DNA of 64,000 bases from Cantharellus purpuraceus (taxonomy: Eukaryota > Basidiomycota > Agaricomycetes > Cantharellales > Hydnaceae): positions 62,001-126,000 of the forward strand of contig JALBUN010000047.1 in the NCBI GenBank assembly GCA_025174535.1, read 5' to 3'. The position numbers and the translations under genes were made by a program. The notes below the pieces were generated by a model. The model had not been told where the DNA came from, did not search any database, and saw only the letters and a list, made by a program, of their open reading frames with translations. Positions 47,144-58,273 of the stretch are shown piece after piece. Position 1 is the first letter of the stretch. Each line of letters starts with the position of its first letter.

Positions 47144-47712
47144 TGTTATGACTATATTCATTAACATCCAGATCCCCATCCGATCCACTCAGATCCCACG
47201 CATATGAAATCTATACTCCATTTGGAAACCGCTACATCTCCATTTACCTGTCCGATTGTCACTGCCAATTCCACCCATCTGTCTCCGGTTCTGATTGATG
47301 CATCAGCATCACCATAGGAACCTGGACATCCATCCCCGTCGGACTCGGACATACTCACATAAGGCCGTCGGCCTCGGAGACCCATCACTGGAGTAATTAT
47401 TATTAGATTTCAAATATGTATTTAAGTTGCCTGACTGGGGACTTCATTCCCCAGTTCGAATCACGCCTAGTTCCTAAGTCCGATCCTAACCCTCTAAGTC
47501 GTACTCTGTCTCCGAAATCTCAGACACCGGTATTAGTGAGGGCGCAGCACATAAGCTGAAGCCAAGTCCGTTCCGACCCCCACGACGTACTCCGACCTCC
47601 GACCCAACCTCCGACCCAACCTCCAACCCAACCTCCAACCCAACCTCCAACCCAACCTCCAACCCAACCTCCGATCCAATCTCCAACCCCCAATCAGACC
47701 TAGTGCGTAACA
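47144..47712 (+). repeat. 3' LTR of gypsy copy 2
   Basis: This is 569 bp long, 47 bp longer than the 5' LTR. The difference is a 12-bp minisatellite (CTCCRACCCAAC) with six full units plus a variant at 47597-47680, against two plus a variant in the 5' LTR. The purine-rich AATGGAGAGATAC just before it is the likely polypurine tract. Confidence 0.9.
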
Positions 47713-48908
47713 CATGTACAGACCTCTTGAAACATCACCTTTGATGAGAATGATACTAAGCTCTTCCCCATTCCAAACGAGATCAATGATGAAGTCATGA
47801 CAGTGCCACTCAAGGGGGAGAACCATATGCACAAGCAGCAACCAAACACTGAAGTTGGCAAGCAGGAAACTGAAGATGTTACTAGGATCCCACAGATGTC
47901 CACAGCCTCCAAAGCTACTTCTACTATCAGTGTACCATGCCACAGCACCCAAACTGTAACCTGACCTGACTATTGACTACTCAATGACCCCACTACAAAC
48001 ACTAGCAACCAGGCATTCATTAGCTATGAGACCATCACAGCACCAGATGCTTACAGGGATGCCATAAAACACCAAGATGCACCCATATGGATATCAGCAA
48101 TGCAGACAGAGATTGACCAACATCAAGCAATAGGGACCTGGGAGCTTGTGGACCTTCCACCAGGATGAACAGCAATAGGTAGTCGATAGGTCTATGCAGT
48201 GAAGATGAAACCAGATGGGGCATTTGAAAGAGCAAAATCTCACGTGATAGCACAAGGCTTTACATAACAACCTGGCATGGACTACTATGATATTACATCC
48301 CCAGTGGTCAAGTTTGACTCTCTATGACTTCTGCTTGCAATTAGTAATGCACTCAACTGGGAGATTGAAATGATGAATATAAAGGGGGCTTTTCTCAACT
48401 CAAAACTCAAGGAAGAAATCTACATGCAACAGCCCAAAGGGTTTGATGATGGCTCAGGACACATACTCAAATTACATCATGCACTCTATGGCCTCAAGCA
48501 AGCTGGGCAAGCCTGGCACCAATGCCTGTGTAATGTCCTATTGAGTTTTGGCTATGCTCAAAGCTCCACTGATGAATGCATCTACATTAGAATCACCAAA
48601 CCCAACATTGAAGTCATCTCAGTCTACATCGATGATCTAGGCCTTTTTGCAGACTCAAAGGATGGTATGTAAAGAATCAAAGGGGAGCTCAATGGAGAGT
48701 TGACTATGGTGGATTTGGGGGAAATGAAGAAGATTTTGGGTTTAAGGGTACAGAGGAACTGTAAAGAAGGAACACTGAAGATCTCCCAAGGACCATACAT
48801 CAAAACTATTCTCACTTGCTTCCATATGCAAGATGCAAATCCAGTCTCCACTCCACTCAGCAAAACTGTCAGATTGATGGCAATTAATAAAGCTACATGC
48901 ACCAAGGA
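47713..48908 (+). pseudogene. Copia reverse transcriptase
   Basis: The frame from the insertion junction reads ITFDENDTKLFPIPNE. It continues to the RT core: EMMNIKGAFLNSKLKEEIYM (the usual DIKGAFLN Asp is Asn), HALYGLKQAGQAWHQ, and the catalytic YIDDLGLFAD near 48630. LGMKKILG-type sequence and ISQGPYIKTIL follow. A stop near 48670 and other stops upstream break it. Confidence 0.8.
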
Positions 48909-50342
48909 TGTTTTGGAACCCACAAATTATGGTGTTAGGGCAAACTCTAAATCACCACAATTCCGTGAATGAACAGCTGAGAAGAATATCAAACCCTGCT
49001 GCAGCACAACTCCAGAAACGATTTAATGTTTGTACTTTGGTTACAATCCCTTGTATTGGTCAATGCAGACTATACGCAGAAAAGTAATACATTTCTTAGC
49101 AGCAAGAAATGAATAAGACTTCTAGAGTCTAGAGTTCACGGACACTTAGGGGTCCAGATATTCCAAAATGAGGGGAATGCACTTAGAGGCTAAAGGAAGT
49201 AGGTGGATGAATCTAACCATCCAACCAGTGGCACTCAGAAGCAGGTAACAGCAATGTGTGAAGTAGTCTAGCAACTGCTTCACACAAGTTCAAGCTTCTA
49301 ATGCTCTGCAAAGGCAGTACACACTAGTAACTTAAACAAGAGCACTAATGGCAGGACTATCAACAGACAATCTCACCCTGTAGATTCGTAGTCATGTGAG
49401 GCAGATACTACACTCACGCCCAAAGCAGGAATATCACTACTTCGAGTGCAATCGAGTACAGTTACACAACTATAAAAGATCCTTGAACTGGTAATCAACA
49501 GTTACTGAGATATAGAGGATGACACTGTATGTCACTCTAGTCGCACTGGTGTGCAGAAGATGGATAGAATAGGTTGAATATGTTACTATTTCAGAGGCAG
49601 AATGGCCTCCTTATATATTGTATTTACAGGGGCTGACTAATGGTTCTGGAATATTCTACCTATTAATAGATGGAAACTACTGGAAGGTTGTGGAAGGTGG
49701 AAGAAAGGGGTAGAATATTCCAAGCCAATCACAGGTTCTGATCATAGCACTAACACTGATCAGGAGCTGAATAATGGTTCTGGAAAGTTCTATCTAGTAA
49801 TAGAAGGAAACAGCTAGAATGTTATGGAAAGGGGTAGAATATTCCAAGGCAATCACCTGATCTGATCACCCATCAGCTGATCTGATCCCTGAACTAGGCA
49901 CTGATCAGGCAAAAAGAAGGGTGTCTACCCTGTTTTCTGCACTGGTTTGGACAGCCATGGATAGCCACATCTCATGTGATGATCTCCACGGAAAATAGTG
50001 CCCTGAGAGGCTGTGGTTGTCAAGTTACAGAATATTTATTGATCAGAGACATCTGAGCTTGAATTCAGGCTGAATGCCTGGTCCAAAGGGGGAGAGCCGG
50101 CTGTGTGAAGGTTTGTGGGTGCCTATGGGTCCACAACTGTAGCACAGCAGAAATAAATCATTCTGGGCCAAGTTCTGCATGGAATATTCCCGGAAAAATA
50201 TGGAAAAATAGAGAATATTTGAATAAGTCCATTCCAGGTACAAGCATCAAATATATGCTGATATTTAGGAATGGAAAAGCAAAGAATAGCACATTGGTGC
50301 TGCATAAATGGAATTTGATAGGGAAAAGGTGGTTCCCATACA
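48909..50342 (-). mobile_element. Solo LTR A of the 1.4-kb family, in copia RT (TSD AAGGA)
   Basis: TGTTTTGGAACC at 48909 to GGTTCCCATACA at 50342 (1434 bp), flanked by AAGGA at 48904-48908 and 50343-50347. Heat-shock elements lie at 49644-49656 and 49778-49790 (reverse orientation). With one target copy set aside, the copia frame reads TKDDIPYAKAIRSLMYAAL, a standard copia stretch. Confidence 0.92.
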
Positions 50343-50622
50343 AAGGATGACATACCTTATGCCAAGGCTATCAGATCACTCATGTATGCAGCCCTCAGCA
50401 CACAACCTGATCTGGCAGTCACAGTACAATATCTAAGTCAATTTACAACATTGTATGGGCAAGAGCACTGGACCGTGATCAAACATACACTTCAATACCT
50501 TAAGGGTACTCGTGATGGTGGCATCATATTCCAAATGAATGCTGGACTCAATCTTGAACTCTATGTGGACTCAGACTGCACTAATCACACAGATGCACTC
50601 TCAATTGGTGGATATGTGGCGA
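50343..50622 (+). pseudogene. Copia RT/RNase H segment (continues 52050-52455)
   Basis: PYAKAIRSLMYAALSTQPDL, then LKGTRDGGIIFQ and LYVDSDCTNHTDALSIGGYV are the copia connection and RNase H start. The remainder at 52050 reads LGRSCIAWSSKKQRMVALST, TTEVEYITLTEGAKQ and ends LCAKLGFSDLSI before the polypurine tract TTGAGGGGGAG. Confidence 0.85.
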
Positions 50623-52049
50623 TGTATGGGAACTGGTTTTCCCTTAAAAAGATCTTGTTTAAAGTCCCGAAACTGTACAATTTCGCTTCATGGCCTCAAA
50701 ATATCAGCATATATCTGCTGCTTTCTTGATTCAGGGCCATTCAAATATTCTCTATTTTTTCATTTTTTTTTGGGAATTTTCCATGCAGAAATGAGTCTAC
50801 AAACTTATTGTTCTGCTGGGTGAAGTTTTGGGACCCACATGGACCCACAAACCTTCGCAGATGTCAGCAGCCTCAAAGTCAGCCGGGGTCACCTGGACAA
50901 CTGACTCATTTTCGATCACATGACTCATTTCAATCTCTGACTCAATCTGGTCACCACTGCCAGTAAATGCTCAATATCTTCCCAACCACTGCATCTCCTG
51001 ACTCCATTTTCAGTGGAGAGTTCAATAGAAGCCGTGCCTACCCATAGCTGTGCTAATCAGCCTGGGAAACAAAGTATTGACTGAGTTATTTGAGTAATGG
51101 TGACTCATGCAATGACTCCTGCCATGACTCATGCTATGACTCCTGTGATTACTCATACTATGACTCCTGCTCTGAGTCACACTATGACTCCATCCATGAC
51201 TCATGCCATGAGTCAGAGCAAATCCAAGCAGCTCATTGGCTAGGAAACTTCCACCCCCTTCTCACATATTCCACTAGCTTCCAGTAGTTTCCATCTATTA
51301 ATAGGTAGAAGTTTCCAGTAGTATTAGTCAGCTCCTGTAAATACAATATAAAAGGAGCCCATTCTGCCTCTGAAATAAATAACCATTTCTACCCCATCAT
51401 TTGCACATCAGTGTGACTAGAGTGACATACAGTGTCATCCTCTATATCTCAGTAACTGTTGATTGTCCAGTTCAAGGGTCGCTTACAGTTGTGTAACTGT
51501 ATTTGATTGCACTCGAAGTAGTGATTGTCCTGCTTTGGGCGTGAGTGTAGTATCTACCTCGCGTGACTACAAATCTACAGGGTGAGATTGTCTGTCGATA
51601 GTCCTGCCATTAGTGCTCTTGTTTAAGTTACTAGTGTGTACTGCCTTTGCAGAGCATAAGAATCTTGAACTTGTGTGAAGCAGTTGCTAGACTACTTCAC
51701 ACATCGCTGTTACCCGCTTCAGAGTGCCACTGGTTGGACGGTCGGATTCATCCACCTACTCCTCTAGCCTCTAAGTGCATTCCCCTCTTTTTGGAATATC
51801 TGGACCCCTAAGCGTCCGTGAACTCTAGACTCTGGAAGTCTTATTCATTCCCTACTGCTAAGAAATGTATTACCTTCCTGCGTATCGTCTGCATTGACCA
51901 ATACAACGGATTGTAACCAAAGTACAAACATTAAATCGTTTCTGGAGTTGTGCTGCAGTAGGATTTGATATTCTTCTCAGCTGTTCATTCACGGAATTGT
52001 GGTGATTTAGAGTTTGCCCTAACACCATAATTTTGCAGGTTCCAAAACA
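50623..52049 (+). mobile_element. Solo LTR D, divergent subfamily, in copia RNase H (TSD GGCGA)
   Basis: It starts TGTATGGGAACT and ends GGTTCCAAAACA, 1427 bp, with GGCGA at 50618-50622 and 52050-52054. The right half (from about 51260) is close to the other LTRs. The left half (U3) is strongly diverged and carries a TGACTC array in place of the GATCAG-rich and heat-shock modules. It keeps CpG sites, so it is the youngest of the family here. TATA-like ATATAAAAGG lies near 51347. Confidence 0.9.
50902..51215 (+). promoter_or_regulatory. Array of TGASTCA (Gcn4/AP-1-type) sites in LTR D
   Basis: Perfect TGA[C/G]TCA sites begin at 50902, 50921, 50938, 51101, 51125, 51173, 51197 and 51209. TGACTCC variants lie between them. 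They sit upstream of the TATA-like box near 51347. This motif is the classical fungal bZIP (Gcn4/CpcA) binding site. Confidence 0.6.
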
Positions 52050-52462
52050 GGCGATGCTAGGCAGAAGTTGCATTGCATGGAGTTCTAAAAAACAAAGGAT
52101 GGTTGCACTATCAACTACAGAGGTGGAATACATCACATTGACTGAAGGGGCCAAGCAATTGGTCTGGCTATGGCAGTTTCTACAAAATCTCAACCTAGAC
52201 CAGTCCAAACCAACCTCCATCTGATCTGATAACCTCAGTGCAATCACCATCTTGCACAATGCAACCTATCATGCTCGCACAAAGCACATCAATGTCACAT
52301 ATCATTTCATCCATGAGAAAGTAGCTTCAAATGAAGCAGCACTTACCTACATCCTGTCAAAGGAGAATTCAGTGGACTTGATGACAAAGGGCTTGGAGTT
52401 AAACCAACGCCAATTTCTTTGTGCAAAACTAGGTTTCTCAGACCTCTCAATTTGAGGGGGAG

Positions 52463-52590
52463 TGTTGTCAGACCATGATACTGGAGATGCAGGATCAGAA
52501 TAGAGTGTGGGTGGATTTGGACAATAGGCAGTCATCTGACTCATCAAAAAATGATTTGATTAAGTCCTACAAAACTCTCTTAGACTGATA
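52463..52590 (+). repeat. Copia 3' LTR with internal deletion
   Basis: This is 128 bp long, against 209 bp for the 5' LTR. About 81 bp are missing after ATCTGACTC, including the TATA box. The two ends match the 5' LTR closely. Confidence 0.85.
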
Positions 52591-52620
52591 CCAACCCCCC
52601 ATCAGACCTAGTGCATAACA

Positions 52621-52755
52621 CTAAGTCATACTCTGTCTCTGAAATCTCAGACACCAGTATTAGTGAGGGCACAGCACATAAGCTGAAGTCAAGTCTGTTC
52701 CAATCACCATGATCCACTCTGACTCTGACTCTGACTCCAAGATCTGACCCCCCAT
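52621..52755 (+). repeat. Extra gypsy LTR fragment
   Basis: Directly after the split LTR end, the sequence CTAAGTCATACTCTGTCTC to about GATCTGACCCCC repeats the last third of the gypsy LTR. It may come from an older insertion or tandem LTR recombination. Confidence 0.65.
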
Positions 52756-53198
52756 TGCAAGTTGATCATTCAAACTGAACTATAGTGTACAAGTCATTGA
52801 GTATTTATACAAAAAAATTCCAATGATGGGTTGCATAATGTAGCCTAATGAGGCATTGGAACAGGTTGCAGGGTTGGTATCAGGGGAACACCACTCTACA
52901 TGTTCCACATCTCTCCCCTCATGAGTCACTTGCATCTCAAGGCAGAAAAGCACGCGTTATGGAGCAAGGCGACACTGCAGACCAGACTTCCCCAAGATAT
53001 ACAGGCTACACCACTGATGTGCGCGCATCCTTTACAACATTGTCAAGAGCCCCGGAGGCTCTATTCACCGCTACTTGGTCGCATGAGTGTCCAACTCCAA
53101 AAATGGATCTGTTTACGGGTTGTGATACCTGAACAGGCTCGCCATTCTCATCGCAGGCTAAATTATGGTGGACATACATAGGCCACTGACGTGCCATG
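52756..53198. other. Intergenic region between transposons and the NLR gene
   Basis: No gene is recognised. A 94-codon plus-strand frame (52848-53132) has no domain. The right end is the 3' flank of the NLR gene. Confidence 0.4.
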
Positions 53199-56100
53199 TT
53201 AAACATGCGGGGTGCGTTTCAGATCCAAGATAACAACACGACCCAACTCATATAGCAAGCACACCGTTGATCCAGCGATCCTCACACTCTCAAAGTCCTG
53301 GTATCGAGGGGGTATCCAGCAGCTGTGCAGTGCGTGGTCACCAATTATCCAGTCGCCATTCTTGGGTATAGACAAGACGTATGCGGGTGTGTCGTCTGTC
53401 GCCCCCTGGTCAACTGGATCGTAAATGTGAACCTGGTCGTAGTCTAAGTGATGGACTAGAGTGCCATCTGGCAGTTGGAATCGTCCGGATAACGGAGTAG
53501 ACTTGTTTATCTCGTTTGTCGTTAGATTCCATATCCAAGCCGTCCCGAAACAACCACATATGATATAACTATCGTCATGCGAGAAGGCGATGGACCACGC
53601 GGTATCCGGTGTCTCTACCTTGCTCTCAATCTGGCCTGTCTCTGGGTTCCAGATCTGAACCCTCTTGTTCGGCGACCCAAATACAGCACGACTGCCATCG
53701 CGTGAAAAGGCCACTGATGTCACCGGATACGAATGCCGATACCGACTGACCTCACTCTTCGTGTGACAGTTCCATATTCGAATGGTCCTGTCCAGTGATC
53801 CAGATATAACGAGATTTCCATCGTTGGAGAAAGCGACGGATTCCACATAAAGTGAATGTCCCCGCAATTCACATTCGACCGTGTTCGTCACGTGATTCCA
53901 GACATAAACCTGGCCATCCATAGTCCCAATCACCACACGGCTACCGTCACGCGAGAGCGCACATGACATCAGCCTATGCGAGCTCCATTCCGGCGTCCTC
54001 ATAGCCTGTGTCTCGGTCAGCGTCTGGGGTCCATCCATGTCCGATGTAGAGATTATGTCTCTGCCAGTAGAGAAGAAATCCGCGTCCCAGATTCGAACTG
54101 TTCTATCCCACGATCCAGATGCAACGCGGCTACCGTCGGGTGAAAAGGCAACTGACGTGACCGGGTCTGAATGACCGTTCAGAGTATCCATCAACGTGCC
54201 CGTCATTGCACACCAGATATACACCCCCTTATCCCCTGCTGTAGCTGCGATCTGACGTCCATCGGGCGAAAAAGCCACAGACATCGACACTATAGCGTTT
54301 GACTTATTCCGTATCAAACACCTAGAAGGACAGGACGCGGTTGGGGGTAAGACGTGAGTAGGTGTCATCCCGGTCACCGTTGGCGGGACCTCGTCTCCTA
54401 TGACATCATCTACATCCCAGACCCATAGCTCGGTATACGACAAAGCCGCAATGTGTAGCGAGTCGGAAGATGCTGCGACAGCCGTCACCCTGTCTAAAGG
54501 TCCCATCAGCTCACAAGAGAGCTGTCCCGTTGCAATATCCCATATTCGAACAATCGTGTCCGAACCAGACACGATGTACTTGTCGTTGCTGGTCACGGCA
54601 ACCGACATCACTCCACGTAAATGCCCCGACAGCGTGAGTTCTGTTTCATACGTCGTTGTATTCCAAACCCGAACTGTTTTGTCCCACGATCCAGACACAA
54701 TCAAGTCACCTTCGTGCGAGAAGGCCACAGACGTCACCTCACCCATATGACCTTTCAGCTCAGCCTCCTGCTCCCCAGTCGCAGTGTTCCAGATCCGAAC
54801 TATGCAGTCACCTGATCCAGATGCGATGCGGCTGCCATCAGGTGAAAAAGCGACGGGCGTAGCGAAGATCGAACGCTGCTCCCTGATCACAGTGTATGCA
54901 CCCTCCTTCTCCCCCGTCGCGGTGTTCCAGATTTCAGGCGAGTCATCCTTAATTCCAACGACGATACGACTACCGTCAGGTGAGAAGGCAATGGATGTCA
55001 CAGGTTTGACATATGAGATGACATGCAACGCCGGCCCCCAGGATTCTGACAACCCATATAGCACTTGAGGGGCTCTACGGAATGTGTCAGCATATCGCTC
55101 ACGCATCATTGACTTCTTTGGGATCCACACAAGTGCAGAATCATAAGTGTCAAGGGGATGCCGGTTAATTGGTGCAAACGCGAATTGGAGGAACCGAAGA
55201 GCATCCTTGAGTAGCCGTGCTATATCCTCAAATCCCATATGCTTCGTCGAAAAAGCCTGACAGAATGATCAATGAAGATTATTATTCCCAACAAACTTGG
55301 TGCTTACTGAGGTCGCTTCACTTGCTCTTTCAAGTGACTTGACTCCTGATCCGAGCTCTCTCATGCAGCTGAGACACTCGAACCAGTGTAGCAGATGGTC
55401 GTTCACAAACACCGAAAGAAGGACTTGGATGCTGTCCACTGGACCATGTCCTGAAGCCCCTTCGAGAATGTGTACAAGATGTGATGCCCAGTGCAGGCAA
55501 GAATATCGTAGGCCGTCATGGATAGAGATAATTTCCTCGGATGGTGAGAACGTCTGGCTGAGATCCAGATTGCATATGTTGCGTTTAAGAGACTGATTCA
55601 AGCACCGGAGACACTTGACAGTTAACATCCAATGACCTTCAGTCACATCCAGGAAGTGATCCTCACAGCGGGACCGTTCAACGATGAAATCGCGAAATGA
55701 GGCGTGAAAAACGGAGACTGGACTGGTATCGGCAGCAGGCATATGAATCACAGAACGAAATGGCACCAACGCAAGCCGAGCCTGAAACCTCTCCATGTTC
55801 AGCAAGGATGCGATGGCGTCTGTGGACAACGGGACGAGCAGAAACACGACTGCAGCAAGTATCTCGCGTCTCAGAGACACTTCGTCAGGTTGAAGCTCGC
55901 TATGGAAGGCCTGCTTCATGATATCATTGTATAGCGAATCGATTACTCCCGTCCGCATCCTTGACGGCGTAAGACGTGTGATGTGAGTTAAGCGCGCTCC
56001 GAAGTCCACATCAGGCACGCCAATGTACCGAACGGCAGTCGCAGCGTAGATGAACAATCGGTCCGATCGCTCGACAAGAATTCGGAGGTCGTCATGGGGG

Positions 56101-58273
56101 GGCCAGGATATAGGTTGCAGGCTCCTTCGAGCAATTTCAGACAAGGAAATTTGAAGGTACGTTTTGATGTCATCTTGCACAACTGTCCTCTCAATGCTGT
56201 GCAAAGAAAGGACTTTTGGCAGATGCACGGGATTGTGGTGAAAGGCGTTCTGTATTCCGGTAATGTCCCTACTGGAGATGAAAAACTTGAGAGGTATTTC
56301 TGGGGCGCATGCAACAATAGACTGGATCAATCTTTCTACGGTCCCAAGTTTGGTGCACTCATCCAGAGCGTCGATAATGATAAGTTTATACGTTTTGATA
56401 GAAGGGTCAAGAACGCGCTGGATTGGCTCTACCAGCAGCGTGCGGAACTGCATAGAGAGTATCTGTAGCGAACCAACGTCGGGATTATCCTCGATGGTCT
56501 GACTTATCGCGGATCGAAGGAGAGAGGAAGCCCGAGAAAGTTGGTAGGCGATCGTGGGGATGATGAGACTCGCATCTCTCGCTTCTTTAGAGGCTGAGCG
56601 TGAACAAAAGAAGCTCGCTCCAAGCATCTTCTTCTCATCCAGGCGTTGGCTGAGGCTGTGAGCGATGCTGGACTTGCCCGTTCCAGCCATCCCATTCAAC
56701 CAGCAGACCTTTGGACTTTCATCATCGAATGCCCATTGCTCGAGCTCAGCCAAGATCTGGACACGGGTACCTTCCATGCAACCTTGAGGTTCGACATCAT
56801 CAGGCGCTTGACGTGTTTGGTAAGATGCGTTTTTAGCATGGGGAAGACTCTCTAATCATTCTGTCATCAAAATTACGCATAAGCATCCAAGGCAGAAAAC
56901 TCACGAATGATACGAGTCATTTCGTCGTCCTTAGGCGTTTGCACGGCATGGAGCACGGCGTCCATCTGGGAAGCCCCTAACCATTCTGTCATAATACTAC
57001 ACATGCATCACATCACCGCTAACTCACGAGTGACCTCCGCATCCTTGAGAGTGTGCAATACTTCACCTATCATAGCTTGAACATGAGACATAGTCTCCGT
57101 CTGAGCACTCCCTAATTATTTTGTCATCAATACTATAGAGAAGCATAGCACAACAGCCGACTCACGAGTAGTGTCCCCATCCTTGAGTAGTTGCAAGATC
57201 TCTTTTGTGCTAGTTTCAACATAAGACACGGTGTCCGTCTGGAGACGCCCTGACCATTCTGTCAGAAGTACACATAAGCAGCATCTCATCACAGCCAACT
57301 CACGAGTCGTTTCCTCCTTGAGCATTCGCAATATATCCTCTGCCATACTTTCAACATTCAGCATGGTGTCCATCTGGAACCCGTCAGTTCAGCGAATGTC
57401 TTTACATAGTCAACAGAATCACTCACGTCGAATATTCCCTTCGCCAGACCAATGTTACGAAGTGATTGTGTAACCAAAGAGGCGTCTTTGACATTCTCGA
57501 TCGCACGCCTAACAACCCCGTGCTTTTGTACACGTTTGATATTCGTCTTGTGAACCTGCATGGCACTGAATAAAGCACTAGTAAGTTCGTAGGCAGGCTT
57601 ATGAAGTATTATAAATTACAGACGTTGAAAGATCTCTCAAACGACTCGGACCAGCTAGGGCTTCCTCCGGGGCTTCCTCGCAACTTTGCCGCCTGTGCTT
57701 TGTAACGATGGAGAGGATGGCATCGACTGTCTCCTGTATTTTTTCAAAGCCTCGCTCATTCTGTCTCGCTTTCTGTTTCATAGATTAGTCTTGCACCGTC
57801 ACCTGCTGCTGAGAGATACGTACATCGATCACGGTCATGGCACGGCTTGCTCCCGCAGCAGCTGCTTTCAACGGTGGGAGTGCATATCCTACCGTATCCG
57901 CCACGGCAACAACACCCTTGAATCCCTCATATGCAACGCTGGGAAGGTCCTGAGCCAATGTCCGACGAGCATCAGCCTGGGCGCCATTAAGGAGGTTGTT
58001 GAAGTGGTTAACGTTGCCACCACCAGCCAGTGAGCTTTGCAGCTGAGCATAGTGAACGCTATCAGCGGAAAAACTGGATGTGCCTCCTGAGGTTGACGGT
58101 CCTGACAAAGGCTGAGATTGGTGAGCATCTACGGGCGGGACAACGGCGCTGTTTGACTCTAACGGTCCGGGAGGTGTTGGTGAGGGAAACAGTCGAGATG
58201 ATTTTCGAGGCCATTTCAGCAAGTTACGCATTGTATCATGGCTGGATTGAAACGCGTGGGGCCGCGTCGACAT
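53199..58273 (-). CDS. NACHT-WD40 NLR (HNWD-type)
   Basis: Ten exons (58273-57824, 57772-57624, 57565-57427, 57373-57304, 57249-57166, 57111-57028, 56976-56905, 56851-55308, 55256-53199) with an exact frame sum give 1549 residues; the list has nine blocks, so nine exons and eight introns, all GT-AG and about 48-60 bp. Order: Ser/Pro-rich N-terminus, Ala-rich helical region (ALPPLKAAAAGASRAMTVID), coiled-coil linker with duplicated mini-exons, then NACHT: NASYQTRQAPDD...CMEGTRVQIL, P-loop GMAGTGKSS and Walker B KLIIIDALDEC. The C-terminal third holds about 11 recognisable WD40 repeats (for example VASGSWDRTVRIWD) plus degenerate ones. Fungal NLRs of this form sense non-self or stress and can trigger regulated cell death. 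The N-terminal effector is not a recognisable HET, Goodbye or HeLo domain. WD repeats are diverged, not the near-identical arrays seen in fast-evolving HNWD genes. Confidence 0.88.
56905..57373 (-). repeat. Tandemly duplicated mini-exons in the NLR linker
   Basis: Four consecutive small exons (57373-57304, 57249-57166, 57111-57028, 56976-56905) are homologous, as are their introns (donor CGTGAGT, acceptor region ATGACAGAATGRTTAG). Two are exactly 84 bp with phase-1 introns on both sides. The repeat is about 28 residues with the pattern QTDTVSYVETSTKEILQLLK, then D.E.TR. The period is 130-140 bp. The fourth copy is the most diverged. Confidence 0.8.

Larger units (their letters stand above)
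38876..47712 (+). mobile_element. Gypsy copy 2, near-complete chromodomain Ty3/gypsy (TSD CATGT)
   Basis: Both LTRs are present (38876-39397, 47144-47712) with TGTTATG...CATAACA ends. CATGT flanks at 38871-38875 and 47713-47717. Inside are gag, pol (protease, RT, RNase H, integrase, chromodomain) and an antisense ORF before the 3' LTR. It interrupts the copia frame between SRHV and the ITFDENDTK region. CpG sites are largely kept, so it looks younger than its surroundings, but gag and pol have frameshifts and stops. A 1.5-kb gag-protease piece of another gypsy family is inserted at 43817. Confidence 0.92.
36531..52590 (+). mobile_element. Ty1/copia element with three nested insertions (TSD CCAAC)
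   Basis: LTRs start TGTTGTCAGACC and end CTTAGACTGATA, and CCAAC flanks the whole at 36526-36530 and 52591-52595. The copia sequence itself lies at 36531-38875, 47713-48908, 50343-50622 and 52050-52590. The gaps are a full gypsy element and two solo LTRs, each with its own 5-bp duplication, and the coding sequence reads across each junction once they are set aside. Order of domains (gag, integrase, RT, RNase H) is that of copia. Confidence 0.9.

Noticed and set aside
47486..47952. Minus-strand frames with repeated GLEVGLEVG.
   Set aside because: This is the 12-bp LTR minisatellite read through; it changes length between the two LTRs and has no protein support.
48902..52056. The two inserts in copia RT/RNase H look like DNA transposons with 7-bp duplications (AAGGATG, GGCGATG).
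   Set aside because: Both apparent 7-mers end in TG, which is the LTR end. With TG...CA ends the duplications are 5 bp (AAGGA, GGCGA), the usual size for LTR elements, and a promoter-like TATA lies inside.
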